Below are positions 1-11,713 of a stretch of DNA of 38,500 bases, one piece after another. Location of the stretch: contig NC_135557.1 of the NCBI RefSeq assembly GCF_964340395.1, positions 26,569,114 to 26,607,613 on the forward strand. Direction: 5' to 3'. This DNA comes from Glandiceps talaboti. Taxonomy: Eukaryota; Hemichordata; Enteropneusta; Spengelidae. The translations under genes were made by a program, and so were the position numbers. How positions within the stretch are numbered: position 1 is the first letter of the stretch; every line of letters begins with the position of its first letter. The notes beneath the pieces were generated by a model, which worked only from the letters and a program-made list of their open reading frames with translations, did no database searches and was not told where the DNA came from.

Positions 1-703
1 ATCTTTTTTTGAGTAGTAACATTCATGTCATATTTGATGAATTGACATGCTTTATTTTATAGTGGTTGATAGTTACAGGTTAATGTCAAATTACTACATA
101 TATCTATTTTAAGGAATAGGTGTACGGTTAAATGGTACAAATGTCATTGAGTTGAAGATCTTACGTACATTGTACTACAGTATGTAGTCATGGTTCCGGT
201 CTGTGTGAACTTTGACCTCATACATCATACATCATACATCACCCATCCATCACTACATAAGTATTCATTCATGGCCGGGTGTGTTGAAAACTTAAAATGT
301 AGTCTGTATATCTGTATAACATTCCTAGCGTCAGTCGTAGATAAACTGCTACCATTTTTGGATATTGAGTTAAACATTGAGTAATCATGTACATGTATAT
401 CTGAGCATTTATGAGTTAAAAACAGTGTGTTGAAATGTAACTTTTGTTAATAGCTTTCTTGTCAAGGGATTGGATAGTCTGTAAGAATACATGTAGATAT
501 AGCAATACATGTACATGCCATGTCAACCTATCAGCCAGCAAGCACTGTTAAGCTGGACAACAGGATGTATCTTACACTTACAGACTTGACATGTCAAGGA
601 AAAAAAGTACATGTAGCTAAATCATAAATAAAGCCAGAGTGTCTGACAGAGGTATTCTTAAAATTAATCTAAAAGAAAGCATTTACAGATGCACAAAGAA
701 CAA
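1..703. other. AT-rich non-coding sequence, no gene seen
   Basis: I see no coding exon here. A short CATACAT run sits near 219-240. Several TACATGTA palindromes occur (for example near 389, 489 and 505). The 64-codon ORF at 190-384 has no recognisable domain and includes the CATACAT run, so I treat it as chance. Confidence 0.6.
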
Positions 704-2834
704 CAGTAGCTGTTTAAAAAGTTTACCAGATTCTCCATAATTGCATTGTACTAAAGTGTCTCTACCGTACTGTGAAATGGTTGGAACTGTCAGAAGCTGT
801 TTAAAGTTTACCAGATTCTCCATAATTGCATTGTACTGAAGTGTCTCTACCGTACTGTGAAATGGTTGGAACTGTCAGTAGCTGTTTAAAGTTTACCAGA
901 TTCTCCATAATTGCATTGTACTGAAGTGTCTCTACCGTACTGTGAAATGGTTGGAACTGTCAGTAGCTGTTTAAAGTTTACCAGATTCTCCATAATTGCA
1001 TTGTACTGAAGTGTCTCTACCATACTGTGAAATGGTTGGAACTGTCAGTAGCTGTTTAAAGTTTACCAGATTCTCCATAATTGCATTGTACTGAAGTGTC
1101 TCTAACGTACTGTGAAATGGTTGGAACTGTCAGTAGCTGTTTAACGTTTACCAGATTCTCCATAATTGCATTGTACTGAAGTGTCTCTACTGTACTGTGA
1201 AATGGTTGGAACTGTCAGTAGCTGTTTAACGTTTACCAGATTCTCCATAATTGCATTGTACTGAAGTGTCTCTACTGTACTGTGAAATGGTTGGAACTGT
1301 CAGTAGCTGTTTAACGTTTACCAAATTCTCCATAATTGTATTGTACTGAAGTGTCTCTACTGTACTGTGAAATGGTTGGAACTGTCAGTAGCTGTTTAAC
1401 GTTTACCAAATTCTCCATAATTGCATTGTACTGAAGTGTCTCTACTGTACTGTGAAATGGTTGGAACTGTCAGTAGCTGTTTAAAGTTTACCAAATTCTC
1501 CATAATTGCATTGTACTGAAGTGTCTCTACTGTACTGTGAAATGGTTGGAACTGTCAGTAGCTGTTTAACGTTTACCAAATTCTCCATAATTGCATTGTA
1601 CTGAAGTGTCTCTACTGTACTGTGGCATGGTTGGAACTGTCAGTAGCTGTTTAACGTTTACCAAATTCTCCATAATTGCATTGTACTGAAGTGTCTCTAC
1701 CGTACTGTGAAATGGTTGGAACTGTCAGTAGCTGTTTAACGTTTACCAAATTCTCCATAATTGCATTGTACTGAAGTGTCTCTACTGTACTGTGAAATGG
1801 TTGGAACTGTCAGTAGCTGTTTAACGTTTACCAGATTCTCCATAATTGCATTGTACTGAAGTGTCTCTACTGTACTGTGAAATGGTTGGAACTGTCAGTA
1901 GCTGTTTAAAGTTTACCAAATTCTCCATAATTGCATTGTACTGAAGTGTCTCTACTGTACTGTGAAATGGTTGGAACTGTCAGTAGCTGTTTAACGTTTA
2001 CCAGATTCTCCATAATTGCATTGTACTGAAGTGTCTCTACTGTACTGTGAAATGGTTGGAACTGTCAGTAGCTGTTTAACGTTTACCAGATTCTCCATAA
2101 TTGCATTGTACTGAAGTGTCTCTACTGTACTGTGAAATGGTTGGAACTGTCAGTAGCTGTTTAACGTTTACCAAATTCTCCATAATTGCATTGTACTGAA
2201 GTGTCTCTAACGTACTGTGAAATGGTTGGAACTGTCAGTAGCTGTTTAACGTTTACCAGATTCTCCATAATTGCATTGTACTGAAGTGTCTCTACTGTAC
2301 TGTGAAATGGTTGGAACTGTCAGTAGCTGTTTAACGTTTACCAGATTCTCCATAATTGCATTGTACTGAAGTGTCTCTACTGTACTGTGAAATGGTTGGA
2401 ACTGTCAGTAGCTGTTTAACGTTTACCAGATTCTCCATAATTGCATTGTACTGAAGTGTCTCTACTGTACTGTGAAATGGTTGGAACTGTCAGTAGCTGT
2501 TTAACGTTTACCAGATTCTCCATAATTGCATTGTACTGAAGTGTCTCTACTGTACTGTGAAATGGTTGGAACTGTCAGTAGCTGTTTAACGTTTACCAAA
2601 TTCTCCATAATTGCATTGTACTGAAGTGTCTCTAACGTACTGTGAAATGGTTGGAACTGTCAGTAGCTGTTTAACGTTTACCAGATTCTCCATAATTGCA
2701 TTGTACTGAAGTGTCTCTACTGTACTGTGAAATGGTTGGAACTGTCAGTAGCTGTTTAACGTTTACCAAATTCTCCATAATTGCATTGTACTGAAGTGTC
2801 TCTACTGTACTGTGGCATGGTTGAAACTGTTCAG
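704..2834. repeat. 85 bp minisatellite, 25 copies
   Basis: Twenty-five head-to-tail copies of an 85 bp unit are seen, starting at 708, 795, 880, 965, 1050 and so on every 85 bp to 2750. The first copy has 2 extra bases. Copies differ at a few diagnostic sites: TTTAAAG or TTTAACG, CCAGA or CCAAA, and CTACCG, CTACTG or CTAACG. The first five copies share the AAAG form and the rest are mostly AACG, so the left edge is a distinct subgroup. The rare CTAACG variant recurs at copies 18 and 23, suggesting a five-unit duplication. The last copy decays at about 2834. Since 85 is not a multiple of three, no frame stays open. Confidence 0.97.
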
Positions 2835-3150
2835 TGATAAATCATATCAAAGAGGGGTTTGTGATTTATGTGTTAAATGTTGTACATGTGTATCATCTTA
2901 TGTATGTTGACCAAAGACAAATACTCAATGTACAAAACAGCTACTCAGTCATTGTCAAGGTGATGTTGACAAGATTGGTAGAGATTTCCTGTTAAAGCCT
3001 TCCTGTTATCTTATAAGTTAATGGGTTGCATTGAAATTTAAATATGTGTATTTATTAGTATTATATTAATCATATATTCCTTATGACCATATACTTGTGT
3101 ATATATACCAGTATCTTTGTCATCAATATTGAAAGTTCATCATGTGGGAC
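2835..3150. other. Unique AT-rich spacer between two arrays
   Basis: About 316 bp separate the 85 bp and 36 bp arrays. I see no coding potential, splice-site pairs or repeats. Confidence 0.6.
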
Positions 3151-4052
3151 TACCCTCTCCATCCCAACCCCATAAGGGAGGTAGACACCCCTTCCATCCC
3201 AACCCCATAAGGGAGGTAGACACCCCCTTCCATCCCAACTCCATATAGGGAGGTAGACACCCCCTTCCACCCCAACCCCATAAGGGAGGTAGACACCCCT
3301 TCCATTCCAACCCCATAAGGGAGGTAGACACCCCCTTCCACCCCAACTCCATATAGGGAGGTAGACACCCCCTTCCATCCCAACCCCATAAGGGAGGTAG
3401 ACACCCCCTTCCATCCCAACCCCATAAGGGAGGTAGACACCCCCTTCCACCCCAACCCCATAAGGGAGGTAGACACCCCCTTCCACCCCAACCCCATAAG
3501 GGAGGTAGACACCCCCTTCCACCCCAACCCCATAAGGGAGGTAGACACCCCCTTCCATCCCAACTCCATAAGGGAGGTAGACACCCCCTTCCACCCCAAC
3601 CCCATAAGGGAGGTAGACACCCCCTTCCACCCCAAATCCATAAGGGAGGTAGACACCCCCTTCCATCCAAACCCCATAAGGGAGGTAGACACCCCCTTCC
3701 ATCCCAACCCCATAAGGGAGGTAGATACCCCTTTCCATCCAAACCCCATAAGGGAGGTAGACACCCCCTTCCACCCCAACTCCATAAGGGAGGTAGACAC
3801 CCCCTTCCATCCAAACCCCATAAGGGAGGTAGACACCCCCTTCCATCCCAACCCCATAAGGGAGGTAGACACCCCCTTCCATCCCAACTCCATAAGGGAG
3901 GTAGACACCCCCTTCCATCCCAACCCCATAAGGGAGGTAGACACCCCCTTCCATCCCAACTCCATAAGGGAGGTAGACACCCCCGAGTAGACACCCCCTT
4001 CCACCCCAACCCCATGAGGGAGGTAGACACCCCCTTCCACCCCAACTCCATA
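3151..4052. repeat. 36 bp minisatellite, ~25 copies, C-rich plus / G-rich minus
   Basis: About 25 copies of a 36 bp unit. On the plus strand the unit runs roughly CCCATAAGGGAGGTAGAC then ACCCCCTTCCAYCCCAAC. Period 36 is read directly (for example GTAGAC at 3361 and 3397). Some copies have CATATAGGG for CATAAGGG, and one truncated unit lies near 3978-3993. The minus strand of each unit has three G runs of four or five bases within about 20 nt, a guanine-quadruplex-like arrangement repeated along some 900 bp. Because 36 is a multiple of three and the unit has no stop codon, all three minus-strand frames stay open (up to 343 codons). I regard these as artefacts. Confidence 0.97.
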
Positions 4053-5039
4053 TGTGGAGTCCCATATCCTTGCCATTAATCAGGAAGGTGGTGTATTCCA
4101 TATGCCCATTTCAATGTGGTGGCTTCCAAAATTAATGCCAACTCACTGTGCTGTGATTTTTTTGATTTTTGAGAAATGAGTAAAACTTAAATACATTTAC
4201 ATGTATTAGCATAACAACATATACAATACTTTATGATATAGTATTGTGTAAATTAGTCACTATACTGTGGGAAAATTATGGTGAGAATATTGGAGTTTAC
4301 ACTATTTCATTTAAAATACCTAGTTTGAATCAAAAGCAATAGAAAATGTTTGCCCAGAACAAAAAATAATTGCCATGGCTCAACTGATACTAATGTGAGA
4401 AACTGGGATTGAAACTTTGACCTTTAACTTTAAGTCTCTGATGATAAGATAATACCAATGTGAGAACATGGGAATGAAACTTTGGCCTTTAATACCTATG
4501 GGATAGACCTACTCCGACAGTAAGAATCACAACTGTATACCAGTTGTCTGCAATTACTAGTACATGTAGTAGTAACCAGTACAATGTATACTGTATACAT
4601 CCATGTGATATTTTATCAGAACAGATAAAAGTTGATGTACCCTGTAACAGTGTTTTTATCTGAACACATTTACACCCACTTCAGTAAATGTAAACCATGT
4701 CATTGTCACCTGATAAATGGACTGATAATTTAGTTATTTCTACAATAACAAATCCAGCCATACAGTACATGTATACATGTACATGTAAACATGCCCTTGT
4801 ACACCATAAAGCTCGTGTGCCACACATCGTGACCTGACTGAAATACATGTTTTTAATCTGACAATAATGTGAAAAATGAAAATATTTGCTTGTTGTGATT
4901 GGGGAAATGTCTTTGTGTAACACTTGCAATATTACTGCATGGCTAAGTTGACTTGAATTAAATGTAGGGCTTGGTCAGATTTGATTGATATCTGATTTAG
5001 CTACAGTTTTCTATTTGATTTCAGTCAACCTAATCAATA
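4053..5039. other. Non-coding sequence with a small dispersed repeat
   Basis: No exon recognised. Near 4385-4500 two diverged copies of a motif with TGTGAGAA, a short gap and GGGAATGAAACTTTGGCC lie in tandem; a third is at about 28047-28090. On the minus strand the motif contains GTTTCAATCCC, like a tRNA B box, so it may be a SINE scrap. A TACATGTA-rich run lies at 4763-4792. Confidence 0.45.
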
Positions 5040-5300
5040 GTCTAGAGTCTCACTGGCTGTTGGGTCAGAATCTGAAGATTGCCTTACCCAATTTATACAT
5101 CATTCTAATAGTTACTTAGGGGTGAGACTGGCTGTTGGGTCAAGAATCTGAAGATCTCTTTACTCAACTTACATTGTATACATCCTTCTAATAGTTAGGG
5201 GTGAGACTGGCTGTTGGATTTTCATCTGAAGATCTCTTTACCCAACTTATACATCATTCTAATAGTTACATGTAGGGGTGAGACTGGTTGTTGGCTGTTA
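5040..5300. repeat. ~77 bp imperfect tandem repeat, 3.3 copies
   Basis: The phrase CTGGCTGTTGG recurs at 5052, 5128 and 5207, with a diverged CTGGTTGTTGG at 5284. Each copy is followed by CTGAAGAT and a CATCATTCTAATAGTTA-like segment. Copies differ by several substitutions and small indels, so this is older than the larger arrays. Confidence 0.85.
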
Positions 5301-5519
5301 TTCTATCTCTGTCTCTTACCTAATCACTGTGTTCTTGAACTTAGTGTGAACTTAATTAACCATGACTACTGCTAATTTCAAGCCCTGAGTGTACAACTCC
5401 CATCTCAAGAACAGAAAATACTCAGCATACATGTAGTCAAGGTTACTGTTCATATGTTCTATCTCTGTCTCTTACCAAATCATTGTGTTCTTGAACTTAG
5501 TTTAACCTGACCATGACTT
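5300..5519. repeat. Direct duplication of ~60 bp, copies 158 bp apart
   Basis: The segment beginning TTCTATCTCTGTCTCTTACC at about 5300-5365 recurs at about 5458-5519. Both continue through a GTGTTCTTGAACTTAGT stretch and end in CCATGACT. The intervening sequence is unique. Confidence 0.8.
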
Positions 5520-5803
5520 ATTATTATCTTTGTCTTTCAAAAATACAATATTCCTAATTTGTAATAATGAGCCCTTATTTTAATATGATATTTCCCAACT
5601 GACAATGATATGTATTCATATGAATTCATACACCCCGGAGTTCATTTCAAGGTCTGCATCATATGATATTGTATGATCATATCAAGTTTATGAAATTTTG
5701 ATGAGACAATTTGACACATACAATAGGTTCAGGATTATTATGTTAATGAATTTACATCGGTGCAAGTTTTTTATGAGATGTGGTAAACAAGAGGGAGAAA
5801 AAT
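5520..5803. other. AT-rich spacer, nothing recognised
   Basis: I see no exon, RNA gene or repeat between the 5.3-5.5 kb duplication and the tRNA-like segment. Confidence 0.5.
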
Positions 5804-5868
5804 TGGCCTGTGCCAGGACTCAAACAGAGACCTCCAATCTCTAGACAGATGCACTACCAACTGTGGTA
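5804..5868 (-). mobile_element. tRNA-derived SINE head fragment
   Basis: Read on the minus strand, this segment has an A-box-like TTGGTAGTGCATCTG near its start and a B-box-like GTTTGAGTCCTGG about 30 nt further on, which is tRNA spacing. The pattern fits the pol III promoter head of a tRNA-derived SINE. It has lost the sequence needed for a clean cloverleaf, so it is not called as a tRNA gene. The downstream body is not recognised, and it differs from the SINE family elsewhere in the window. Confidence 0.5.
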
Positions 5869-5950
5869 CATGTATGCAAACTGAATAGTAAAATAATATC
5901 CATCATGGTGATTTTATAGTCCATACTATATTACTATAGACTAAAAGAGA

Positions 5951-7327
5951 TAGTGAGTTGTCAAGTCCCTGGATGATAGGAGTAAGATACAGACTTGTAC
6001 CATGTCACTCTTTATGTTTTAAACATGGTTTAGTGAGTTGTCAAGTCCCTGGATAATAGGAGTAAGATATAGACTTGTACCATAGTCACTCTTTATGTTT
6101 TAAACATGGTTTAGTGAGTTGTCAAGTCCCTGGATAATAGGAGTAAGATACAGACTTGTACCATAGTCACTCTTTATGTTTTAAACATGGTTTAGTGAGT
6201 TGTCAAGTCCCTGGATAATAGGAGTAAGATATAGACTTGTACCATAGTCACTCTTTATGTTTTAAACATGGTTTAGTGAGTTGTCAAGTCCGTGGATAAT
6301 AGGAGTAAGATACAGACTTGTACCATAGTCACTCTTTATGTTTTAAACATGGTTTAGTGAGTTGTCAAGTCCGTGGATAATAGGAGTAAGATACAGACTT
6401 GTACCATAGTCACTCTTTATGTTTTAAACATGGTTTAGTGAGTTGTCAAGTCCCTGGATAATAGGAGTAAGATACAGACTTGTACCATAGTCACTCTTTA
6501 TGTTTTAAACATGGTTTAGTGAGTTGTCAAGTCCGTGGATAATAGGAGTAAGATACAGACTTGTACCATAGTCACTCTTTATGTTTTAAACATGGTTTAG
6601 TAAGTTGTCAAGTCCGTGGATAATAGGAGTAAGATACAGACTTGTACCATAGTCACTCTTTATGTTTTAAACATGGTTTAGTGAGTTGTCAAGTCCGTGG
6701 ATAATAGGAGTAAGATACAGACTTGTACCATAGTCACTCTTTATGTTTTAAACATGGTTTAGTGAGTTCTCAAGTCCCTGGATAATAGGAGTAAGATACA
6801 GACTTGTACCATAGTCACTCTTTATGTTTTAAACATGGTTTAGTGAGTTGTCAAGTCCCTGGATAATAGGAGTAAGATACAGACTTGTACCATGTCACTC
6901 TTTATGTTTTAAACATGGTTTAGTGAGTTGTCAAGTCCGTGGATAATAGGAGTAAGATATAGACTTGTACCATAGTCACTCTTTATGTTTTAAACATGGT
7001 TTAGTGAGTTGTCAAGTCCCTGGATAATAGGAGTAAGATATAGACTTGTACCATAGTCACTCTTTATGTTTTAAACATGGTTTAGTGAGTTGTCAAGTCC
7101 CTGGATAATAGGAGTAAGATATAGACTTGTACCATAGTCACTCTTTATGTTTTAAACATGGTTTAGTGAGTTGTCAAGTCCCTGGATAATAGGAGTAAGA
7201 TATAGACTTGTACCATAGTCACTCTTTATGTTTTAAACATGGTTTAGTGAGTTGTCAAGTCCCTGGATAATAGGAGTAAGATACAGACTTGTACCATAGT
7301 CACTCTTTATGTTTTAAACATGGTTTA
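5951..7327. repeat. 81 bp minisatellite, 17 copies
   Basis: Seventeen copies of an 81 bp unit starting TAGTGAGTTGTCAAGTCC (for example at 5951, 6031, 6112, 6193). Two copies (the first, and one ending near 6900) read CCATGTCACT instead of CCATAGTCACT. Copies alternate between CCCTGG and CCGTGG and between GATACAG and GATATAG, with homogenised blocks. The array ends abruptly at AAACATGGTTT. Although 81 is a multiple of three, the unit contains stops. Confidence 0.97.
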
Positions 7328-7443
7328 AGTTGTTCACAGATCAAGAATTCTCTAATGTACTCAAAAGCAGTGATGCTATAATTTACATGTAGGTGGTCCA
7401 ACCCAATCCTTAATATGTGTTCACCCTAACTTAGAGTATTCAT

Positions 7444-8668
7444 GTATAACATTAAGGATATATCTTTACATGTATTTAAACCAGTATAACATTAAGGATA
7501 TATCTTTACATGTATTTAAACCAGTATAACATTAAGGATATATCTTTACATGTATTTAAACCAGTATAACATTAAGGATATATCTTTACATGTATTTAAA
7601 CCAGTATAACATTAAGGCTATATCTTTACATGTATTTAAACCAGTATAACATTAATGATATATCATTACATGTATTTAAACCAGTATAACATTAAGGCTA
7701 TATCTTTACATGTATTTAAACCAGTATAACATTAAGGATATATCATTACATGTATTTAAACCAGTATAACATTAATGATATATCATTACATGTATTTAAA
7801 CCAGTATAACATTAAGGCTATATCTTTACATGTATTTAAACCAGTATAACATTAAGGATATATCTTTACATGTATTTAAACCAGTATAACATTAAGGATA
7901 TATCATTACATGTATTTAAACCAGTATAACATTAAGGCTATATCTTTACATGTATTTAAACCAGTATAACATTAAGGATATATCTTTACATGTATTTAAA
8001 CCAGTATAACATTAAGGATATATCATTACATGTATTTAAACCAGTATAACATTAAGGATATATCTTTACATGTATTTAAACCAGTATAACATTAAGGATA
8101 TATCTTTACATGTATTTAAACCAGTATAACATTAAGGATATATCATTACATGTATTTAAACCAGTATAACATTAAGGATATATCTTTACATGTATTTAAA
8201 CCAGTATAACATTAAGGATATATCTTTACATGTATTTAAACCAGTATAACATTAAGGATATATCTTTACATGTATTTAAACCAGTATAACATTAAGGATA
8301 TATCATTACATGTATTTAAACCAGTATAACATTAAGGATATATCTTTACATGTATTTAAACCAGTATAACATTAAGGATATATCTTTACATGTATTTAAA
8401 CCAGTATAACATTAAGGATATATCTTTACATGTATTTAAACCAGTATAACATTAAGGCTATATCTTTACATGTATTTAAACCAGTATAACATTAAGGCTA
8501 TATCTTTACATGTATTTAAACCAGTATAACATTAAGGATATATCATTACATGTATTTAAACCAGTATAACATTAAGGATATATCTTTACATGTATTTAAA
8601 CCAGTATAACATTAAGGATATATCATTACATGTATTTAAACCAGTATAACATTAAGGATATATCATTA
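7444..8668. repeat. 40 bp minisatellite, ~30 copies, no indels
   Basis: About thirty copies of a 40 bp AT-rich unit (CCAGTATAACATTAAGGATA followed by TATCTTTACATGTATTTAAA) run with an exact 40 bp period. Variation is limited to GGATA/GGCTA/TGATA and ATCTTT/ATCATT. Each unit carries one TACATGTA palindrome, so these recur every 40 bp for about 1.2 kb. Confidence 0.97.
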
Positions 8669-8829
8669 TTTAATCCATTGAACTTATTTTTGGCCACTCG
8701 GCTTGACATATCAATACATTTATAATATTAATAAATCCTTCTGAATTTTAAAATATTTACTTAGTAAATATGAATGTTATTTGATACTTAAATTTGATAG
8801 GTGAATTGATTATTCTTTAATTTATTAAT
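8669..8829. other. Short AT-rich spacer
   Basis: Unique AT-rich sequence between the 40 bp array and the CATC microsatellite. Nothing recognised. Confidence 0.5.
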
Positions 8830-9071
8830 TCATCCATCCATCCATCCATAAATCCATCCCTCCCTCCCTCCATCCATCTATCCATCCATCCATCCACCCA
8901 GCCATCGGTCTGTCCATCCCTCCCTCCCTCCATCCCTCCATCCATCTATCCATCCATCCACCCAACCATCGGTATGTCCATCCATCCCTCCCTCCCTCCC
9001 TCCCTCCCTCCCTCCCTCCATCCATTTATTCCTTCATTCCTTCAATCATTCATTCCTTCCTTCCTTCATTC
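8830..9071. repeat. CATC/CCTC tetranucleotide microsatellite
   Basis: Runs of CATC, CCTC and finally TTCC/ATTC fill about 240 bp and are interrupted twice by a CCACCC...CCATCGGT phrase (near 8893-8911 and 8958-8974), so part of the tract has duplicated as a block. The plus strand is pyrimidine-rich. A minus-strand ORF (8825-9025) is only the translated repeat. Confidence 0.93.
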
Positions 9072-9684
9072 ACGTGTATTAAATGTGTCTTCACTGATTT
9101 ATTATTTTTATGAGAATTAATATTTTATCAATGCTGTGTATCAAACTATTTATTATAATATGTTATCTAATAATTTTAAAGTTGATAGTAGAAATGAAGG
9201 AGACAACAATGGAAATGTCATTTTGCATAAATAATTTATATACACATATCTTCTTTGACAGTTTATAACAATAGAAACTATTCTATAAGACTATATTCAA
9301 TTGCATGATAAATGACATTGTTGAAATTTATATGTTTTAATTTGTGCAGAGAGTACATGAAATGAAACTGATAGATGTATTATATCAGATGACACATCGG
9401 TATTGTGTACACATCGGTATTGTGTATAGTGTATAGTATTGCAATCTAGTAAAGTAATATTGACGCTCAATCTATGTCACTTGCTCAATTAATATTACAA
9501 ACTAACTTACCAAGGCTACTCATCCTCTCATTGCAAAATACTTTCATCTCTAATAATAGCCCAGAGAGTCTCCCAGACACTTTTCACAAATTTACCCTGT
9601 CATCAAATGTGACTGAGGTCAATTAACCCCAAGCAAGATTGCTCATCAAGATGTTTCACTAGAAACACCTGCACAACAACAATG
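9072..9684. other. Non-coding spacer, nothing recognised
   Basis: Mostly AT-rich sequence. A short direct duplication of ACATCGGTATTGTGTA lies at about 9393-9426. A motif GCCCAGAGAGTCTCCCAGAC near 9559 resembles the arm of the neighbouring foldback element. Confidence 0.5.
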
Positions 9685-9797
9685 GCCCAGAGACTTGGTT
9701 ATCTGGCTTGACAATATTGCCTTCCAGGGCTCAACTTGAGTCTCAAAATACAAATGTACATGTAGTATCCAGTACCGAGATAGCCAAGTCTCTGGGC
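9685..9797. mobile_element. Foldback / MITE-like element, 113 bp
   Basis: The first 21 bases (GCCCAGAGACTTGGTTATCTG) match the reverse complement of 9777-9797 at 19 of 21 positions, giving terminal inverted repeats around a 71 bp interior. A related sequence lies at 29017-29090 in the opposite orientation, and the same arm begins near 38453. There is no coding capacity and no clear target-site duplication, so superfamily is not assigned. Confidence 0.55.
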
Positions 9798-10747
9798 TAG
9801 CTACTCTGGCAATTACTAGTTTCCCATATCTTCAAATATTATGACTTGGTCAGTTAATTTGACAGACAATCCAAGGCTATCATTTCACTAACATTTTCAC
9901 TGGTTGCCCATCACATCAAATATTGTGACTTGCTGAAATTAATAAGGTACATGTAGAGTTTTAAGCAAGGCTACCCATCCTTTCACTAGAATTTAGAAAA
10001 CACTTTTACCACTCTGTAATAATAGTTTTCCAGTTTTCCATATTGTGACCTAACATGGGCCAAGGACAAATTTTAATTGCTTCACAGTTATTAAAAAATG
10101 GCTATTCATAATAAAATACATGTTACAGTACTGACATTCGAATGGAATAGTACTAGCAAGTGAAAACAATGATCAGACTACATACATGTATGTAGTACAT
10201 TATTTATCAGTGGAGGACAAAGTGTGCTGATACATGTACTGTACTACAAAAATGTATAATAGTATAATTTTTGTTGTGGAAAATTTGCCTATATTGGTTT
10301 TAATAACATACATTTGTAATTATGCAAAGGCAGGTTAAACCAATCTGATTGAAATCCTACATTGTATGTACATGTTGTAGATGTAGAATTCTTCTCCTTT
10401 TCTGTATTAACTTTTACATGTATTTCCTTCATACATGTATATTATCATTAGTTTTCAATTTTGTTTTTGATTGATCAGTATTTGTGCACACTTTCTAAAA
10501 AAATTGTAATCGTAAAAACATAGAAATCAAAATGCAAATGGTCATTACTGTATCTTTGCCATCATATGTAATCTGTTCTCCTTTGTACATGTACATGTAT
10601 TCATTGCAGACTTATGGGGATACTCTTAGCATCATCCATAAGTACCTGGAACTACATTGTAGGAGATACTACAAACACACAAGAAAAGCACTTATTTGTT
10701 GCTAACATGTAACATACATGTATTAATGTTCCCTTCACACCAGTTGA
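9798..10747. other. Non-coding spacer, nothing recognised
   Basis: AT-rich, with several TACATGTA and ACATGTACATGT sites (near 10190, 10420 and 10585). I find no exon with both a pyrimidine-tract acceptor and a consensus donor. Confidence 0.5.
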
Positions 10748-10906
10748 AGTACTTACACTAAGTTACAGATATTAAAATGATATTTCTGTGGGATAATTTG
10801 TACTATGATTTATAATGATAGTTTTAGTACTTACACTAAGTTACAGATATTAAAATGGTATTTCTGTGGGATAATTTGTATTATGATTTATAATGACAGT
10901 TTTAAT
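10748..10906. repeat. 78 bp tandem duplication, 2 copies
   Basis: The segment starting AGTACTTACACTAAGTTACA at 10748 is repeated at 10826 with only a few differences. The ORF at 10805-11089 starts inside the duplication and has no recognisable domain. Confidence 0.93.
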
Positions 10907-11325
10907 ACTGATATGAAATGTTTTTATTATTTGACTGGCTTGTACATTGTAATGTTGTATGTCATAATGAGGGCATTAACAATGCATACAAGTGCTATGA
11001 AATCATTTTATGTGGACCAGATATGTATAACTGTAAATAAGAAATTAGGACTCCATGGTAATTTAAATTCTGTTTTGTTTTATGACTGAAGGCCTTCACA
11101 TTGCAACCATTCAGCAATACATGTATATTTGTAATAATTATGTTTGTTACAAAAGTTAAAAAAATATATGTAATAATTGTATTTATGAAATTTGCTGCAA
11201 TTTTTCTTTGTAGACATTTGCAAGTACTGTATACATGTAGTTATTGGTTACGTCTCAGCAGACAAAAATGTTCTGCACACTAGAAAATATTATGGAATTT
11301 GTCATAATTTTTATGCATACCATAC

Positions 11326-11356
11326 ATATACATGTACATGTACATGTACATGTATG
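11326..11356. repeat. (ACATGT)n hexanucleotide tract
   Basis: A short tract of alternating ACATGT units, self-complementary and strictly alternating purine-pyrimidine. It is the longest pure run of the TACATGTA motif scattered through the window. Confidence 0.85.
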
Positions 11357-11461
11357 TCAAAAGTATTGAATTTTTCACCATATGTGTAAAGTTCAACCAT
11401 TGTTCAGCAGTGATTCATAATGTCTTGGTTGTTATAGGTTAGATTTCCTCTGATGTTTAAA

Positions 11462-11713
11462 GTGTAACCCTTGAACTCTGTTGTGTAATGCCAATGGCTG
11501 ATAGGGTAAGATGTACATGATGATTGTAACCCTTGAACTCTGTTACTGTGTAATGCCATCCTCTGATAGGGTAAGATGTACATGGTGTAACCCTTGAACT
11601 CTGTTACTGTGTAATGCCATCCTCTGATAGGGTAAGGTGTACATGGTGTAACCCTTGAACTCTGTTACTGTGTAATGCCATCCTCTGATAGGGTAAGATA
11701 TACATGGTGTGAC
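11462..11713. repeat. ~60 bp tandem repeat, 4 copies
   Basis: Four copies of a unit containing TGTAACCCTTGAACTCTGTT, then GTGTAATGCCA, GATAGGGTAAG and TACATG. The first copy is the most diverged and lacks three bases near GTTACTGTG. The minus-strand 61-codon ORF here is repeat-derived. Confidence 0.93.

Noticed and set aside
3070-4101. Minus-strand ORFs of 343, 308 and 303 codons with glycine-rich 12-residue repeats
   Set aside because: All three frames are open because the 36 bp unit lacks stops and its length is a multiple of three. Composition follows the DNA repeat, and there are no splice sites, signal peptide or non-repeat domain.
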